Shown piece by piece: positions 61,419 to 64,000 of a stretch of 64,000 bases of DNA (its first letter is position 1; every line of letters starts with the position of its first letter). The position numbers and the translations under genes are program-made. The notes under the pieces were generated by a model that was not told the DNA's origin, did no database searches, and saw only the letters and a program-made list of their open reading frames with translations. Source of the stretch: SZUA-309 sp050185825 (GTDB taxonomy: Bacteria; Pseudomonadota; Gammaproteobacteria; Pseudomonadales; Azotimanducaceae); the NCBI GenBank assembly GCA_050185825.1, contig JBFWZA010000019.1:1-64000 (forward strand), given 5' to 3'.

Positions 61419-62500
61419 CAGTCGAACAGGATCACGTTGCGCGCGATCTCCCCCGTTTCCAGCTGCTTGAAGGCGTCGTTGATGTCGGAGAGCTTGATGT
61501 GGCTCGACACCAGGTCGTCCAGGTGCAGCTTGCCCTGCAGGTAGAGCTCGACGAACCGCGGCATGTCCACCCGGAACCGGTTGGAGCCCATGAAGGAGCC
61601 CTGGATCTTCTTCTCGAACAGGAAGTCCGGACCGTGCAGGCTGACCATGTGGCCCGGCGGGATCATGCCGATCACCGTCGCCGTGCCGCCGTTCCTGAGC
61701 ATGCCGAACGCCTGCTCCGCCGTGACCTTGAGACCGATGGCCTCGAAGGAGTAGTGCACACCGCCGCCGGTGAGCGCCTTGACCTGCTCGATGGGATCGC
61801 CGTCCTTCGCATTCACCACGTCCGTGGCGCCGAATTTGCGGGCGAGCTCGAGCTTCGACGGCACCATGTCCACCGCGATCACGCGGCTGGCGCCGGCGAT
61901 GGCAGCGCCGTTGATGCAGGACAGGCCGACACCGCCACAGCCGATCACGGCCACCGTGGCGCCCGGCTCGACCTTTGCCGTGTGAATCACGGCCCCGACC
62001 CCTGTGGTCACGCCACAGCCGATCAACGCCGCGCGATCCAGCGGCATGTCCTCGCGGATCTTGGCCACGGCGTGCTCGTGCACCAGCATGTACTCGGCGA
62101 AGGAGCCGAGATTGGCGAACTGCTGCAGGACACCGCCCTTCTGGCTGATCCGCGGTTCGTCTTCCGCGCCGCGGCGGGTTTCCGGTTCCTGGCAGAGCGA
62201 CATGTGCCCGGTGAGACAGTGCTCGCAGTGGCCGCAGAAGACCGACAGGCAGGTGATGACATGGTCACCGGGCTTCACGTAGTGCACGTCCGAACCCACC
62301 TGCTCCACGATGCCGGCGCTCTCGTGGCCGAGCACCATGGGCCGGATGCCCGGGTACGTGCCGTTGAAGAAGTGCAGGTCGCTGTGACAGACCCCGGCCG
62401 CGGCCGTACGGATGAGCACCTCCCGCGGCCCCGGCTTGGAGACGTCGATGTCCTCCACCTCCATGGGCTGATTGACTTCCCGGAATACGGCTGCCTTCAT
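61418..62500 (-). CDS. Zinc-dependent alcohol dehydrogenase (MDR)
   Basis: 360 residues. Catalytic zinc residues C38 and H59 and the complete structural zinc set C89-X2-C92-X2-C95-X7-C103 are present. Rossmann motif GCGGVGLSCINGAAIAGA is near 182. The long chain and VCHSDLHFFNG are typical of the class III/NDMA-type Zn-ADH branch. Likely role is oxidation of an alcohol to an aldehyde that the Mo enzyme then handles. Start ATG at 62500 follows AAAAGGGGGAAT. Confidence 0.94.
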   Translation of the reverse strand: MKAAVFREVNQPMEVEDIDVSKPGPREVLIRTAAAGVCHSDLHFFNGTYPGIRPMVLGHESAGIVEQVGSDVHYVKPGDHVITCLSVFCGHCEHCLTGHMSLCQEPETRRGAEDEPRISQKGGVLQQFANLGSFAEYMLVHEHAVAKIREDMPLDRAALIGCGVTTGVGAVIHTAKVEPGATVAVIGCGGVGLSCINGAAIAGASRVIAVDMVPSKLELARKFGATDVVNAKDGDPIEQVKALTGGGVHYSFEAIGLKVTAEQAFGMLRNGGTATVIGMIPPGHMVSLHGPDFLFEKKIQGSFMGSNRFRVDMPRFVELYLQGKLHLDDLVSSHIKLSDINDAFKQLETGEIARNVILFD

Positions 62501-62617
62501 GATTCCCCCTTTTGAAACGCTGGCACGTTCGGTTTGTGCTGATCGCTGAGCGAGGCAGTGTGCCCCACGCTGCCGGAACCGCGCAAGCTGCGGACGCGCC
62601 GTCGGCGTCTGCTGCGC

Positions 62618-63616
62618 TCAGAGCCGCGCCAGATCACCCGAGGCAAGAGCCCGCGCCGCATCGATGGCGGCCATGAGCCCGCGCGGATCTGCAATCCCGC
62701 GGCCGGCGATGTCGAACGCCGTGCCGTGATCCACCGACGTGCGGATGAACGGGATGCCGAGCGTGGCGGTGGTGCTCTGATGAAAGTCGTGGACCTTGAT
62801 CGCGATGTGGCCCTGATCGTGATACAGCGCCAGTACCACGTCGAACTCCCCGTTGATGGCCCTGTTGAAGATCGAATCCGCCGGGATGGGACCGGTCACG
62901 TTCATCCCCTGCGCATTGGCGTCGGCCACGGCAGGAGCGAGTTCCTCGATCTCCTCGCGACCCAGCAGCCCGCCCTCGCCGCCGTGCGGGTTGAGCGCTG
63001 CCACGGCGATCCGAGGCTCCGCAAGCCCCCAGCCCGTGAGCGTGGTCTGCATCAGCGCGAGCTTCTCCAGCACCGTTTCCCGGGTCACGTATCGCACCGC
63101 CTCGATGAGCGACTTGTGCGTGGACAGGTGCACGACCTTGAGCCCCGGGGTCATGAGCATGGTCGCCGTCCACTTCGCACCCGTGAGCCTGGCGAGAATT
63201 TCCTGATGGCCGATGTCGTCGACGTAGCCGGCGGCGTGGATGGCTTCCTTGTTGATCGGGCAGGTGACCATGGCCTGCACGGCACCGGACTGACAGAGTC
63301 CCGCGGCACGCTCCACCGCGGCCACCGCCAGCCGTCCGCAGTGGCCGTCGACACGGCCGAAACGGAAATCTTCCGGCTCATCGCCCAGATCCAGGAGGCA
63401 CAGGGATGGGGCATCCGGCTCCACGGACGTCACCGTCGGAATCTCCGGCAGCGTGACGCCGGCGGCGCGGGCACCCTGCTCCAGTGCCCAGCGACTGCCG
63501 ACGAGAACGAGCGGCTGAACGGCGATGTCCGTGGCCGACAGGCCGACGAGCACCTTGGCTGCCACCTCCGGTCCGATGCCGGCAGGGTCGCCGAGCGTAA
63601 TGGCGATGGGTTGCAT
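62618..63616 (-). CDS. pdxA: 4-hydroxythreonine-4-phosphate dehydrogenase
   Basis: 332 residues. The metal ligands are H167 (STHKSL), H211 (NPHGGE) and H266 (YHDQGH), the exact E. coli PdxA pattern. LGDPAGIGPE is at 8-17. It makes 3-hydroxy-1-aminoacetone phosphate for pyridoxal phosphate synthesis. A LexA box lies 14 bases upstream of the start. A paralogous role in aromatic catabolism (PdxA2-type) is possible given the neighbours but not needed. Confidence 0.95.
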   Translation of the reverse strand: MQPIAITLGDPAGIGPEVAAKVLVGLSATDIAVQPLVLVGSRWALEQGARAAGVTLPEIPTVTSVEPDAPSLCLLDLGDEPEDFRFGRVDGHCGRLAVAAVERAAGLCQSGAVQAMVTCPINKEAIHAAGYVDDIGHQEILARLTGAKWTATMLMTPGLKVVHLSTHKSLIEAVRYVTRETVLEKLALMQTTLTGWGLAEPRIAVAALNPHGGEGGLLGREEIEELAPAVADANAQGMNVTGPIPADSIFNRAINGEFDVVLALYHDQGHIAIKVHDFHQSTTATLGIPFIRTSVDHGTAFDIAGRGIADPRGLMAAIDAARALASGDLARL

Positions 63617-63631
63617 GCGTCTCTCCCGATA

Positions 63632-63647
63632 CTGTATAGATATACAG
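63632..63647. promoter_or_regulatory. LexA (SOS) box
   Basis: CTGTATAGATATACAG fits the gammaproteobacterial LexA consensus CTGT-N8-ACAG with an almost symmetric AT-rich core. It sits 15 bases upstream of the pdxA start on one side and directly against the start of the small cysteine-rich gene on the other. Bound LexA would block both promoters. Binding is predicted, not shown. Confidence 0.8.
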
Positions 63648-63648
63648 C

Positions 63649-63966
63649 ATGAAGACCATGAGCGACCTGATCGAACGTTTCCAGCTCTACGCCGTGTGCA
63701 CGGACTGCGAGCGCATGGAAAGGGTCGACATTCAGGGCCTGATCGACCGGTTCGGGGGCGACCTTACGATAGACCGCTGCCGGCGTCGATTACGCTGCCG
63801 CGGCTGCCGGCAGCGCACGGGAGACATACGGATCGTTTACGTGGGCGAGAACGGCAAGGTGGCCGGCTTCCACTACCGGGGACACACCGGCCGCCGGCCC
63901 GCGCTTCAGTCCGTGAGCAGCTCCGTGGACTCGAGCGTCAGCCCGAAACCTTCCACGCCCACGTAG
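63649..63966 (+). CDS. Small five-cysteine protein next to a LexA box
   Basis: 105 residues from 63649, or 102 from the ATG at 63658 (MSDLIERF), which is better since the first ATG touches the LexA box. Cysteines C17-X2-C20 and C44-X5-C50-X2-C53 suggest a zinc ribbon. The segment RLRCRGCRQR resembles a widespread group of small zinc-ribbon proteins in proteobacteria. The last ~20 residues overlap antisense with another gene end. Probably SOS-controlled. Function unknown. Confidence 0.7.
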   Translation: MKTMSDLIERFQLYAVCTDCERMERVDIQGLIDRFGGDLTIDRCRRRLRCRGCRQRTGDIRIVYVGENGKVAGFHYRGHTGRRPALQSVSSSVDSSVSPKPSTPT

Positions 63967-64000
63967 TCCACTTCCCGGCCGGCAATGAGCCGAATGTGGG
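63906..64000 (-). CDS. C-terminal fragment of an unidentified gene (cut by window edge)
   Basis: The last 31 residues are readable on the minus strand: IRLIAGREVDYVGVEG then FGLTLESTELLTD and a TGA at 63906-63908. The composition is protein-like, and the frame stays open to the right edge. Family cannot be named. It overlaps the end of the five-cysteine gene tail-to-tail by 61 bases. Confidence 0.5.
   Translation of the reverse strand, partial: HIRLIAGREVDYVGVEGFGLTLESTELLTD

Overview
The window is a GC-rich (about two thirds G+C by eye), densely coding bacterial chromosome segment. It carries about 66 protein-coding genes, two of them cut by the window edges. I found no rRNA, tRNA, CRISPR array, transposase, integrase or phage module. 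The best guess is an aerobic gammaproteobacterium with an oligotrophic, lipid- or aromatic-degrading lifestyle. Supporting signs are a gammaproteobacterial-type LexA box (CTGT-N8-ACAG), DUF3014, TesB, GloB, RarD, a 180-kDa-class NAD-glutamate dehydrogenase, four acyl-CoA dehydrogenases and several catabolic oxidoreductases. The exact lineage cannot be fixed from the sequence alone.

Layout. 1-14.7 kb is mostly housekeeping: a DUF3014 membrane-anchored protein, asnS, a two-subunit ABC exporter, a BadH-like SDR divergent from lipA, a GNAT acetyltransferase divergent from an M17 aminopeptidase-hisI pair, cysS followed by an overlapping FAD monooxygenase, and a two-gene unit of a multi-pass membrane protein with a VWA-like lipoprotein. 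15-27 kb holds metabolic and stress genes: an M20 peptidase, an HNH nuclease, a SPOR lipoprotein, a GST with RarD, gloB, a cupin, tesB, a Prx5-type peroxiredoxin, a NUDIX hydrolase, an EamA transporter, a PaiB-like protein and an AraC regulator. 27.2-34.6 kb starts with a TetR regulator facing a perfect palindromic operator and a paired acyl-CoA dehydrogenase unit. It continues with a PpiC/HupE pair and a beta-helix lipoprotein with a di-haem cytochrome lipoprotein. 34.6-44.6 kb holds transporters (GPH, MFS), a GtrA protein, thioesterase, DUF1622, a lone acyl-CoA dehydrogenase, an ETF-beta-methyltransferase-like enzyme, an alpha/beta hydrolase and DUF169.

44.6-55.6 kb is one long minus-strand operon: amidohydrolase, TPP enzyme, acyl-CoA dehydrogenase, site-2-type protease with CBS domains, NAD-glutamate dehydrogenase and probably a ferritin-like protein. 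Most of its junctions overlap by a few bases. 55.7-63.6 kb holds bcp, a luciferase-like flavin oxidoreductase with a VOC enzyme, and an opposing cluster of molybdenum hydroxylase large subunit, fumarylacetoacetate-hydrolase-family protein and Zn alcohol dehydrogenase, then pdxA. A small five-cysteine protein sits directly behind a textbook LexA box at the right end.

The most unusual items are as follows. Three separate short tandem arrays (19, 30 and 19 bp periods) are built from hairpin-forming units and sit at gene ends. A LexA box is placed between pdxA and the small cysteine-rich gene. A second-type acyl-CoA dehydrogenase subunit has no partner nearby. The ferritin-like protein at the end of the glutamate dehydrogenase operon belongs to no family I recognise. 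A membrane protein/VWA lipoprotein pair has no known function. I see no clear defence or mobile system.
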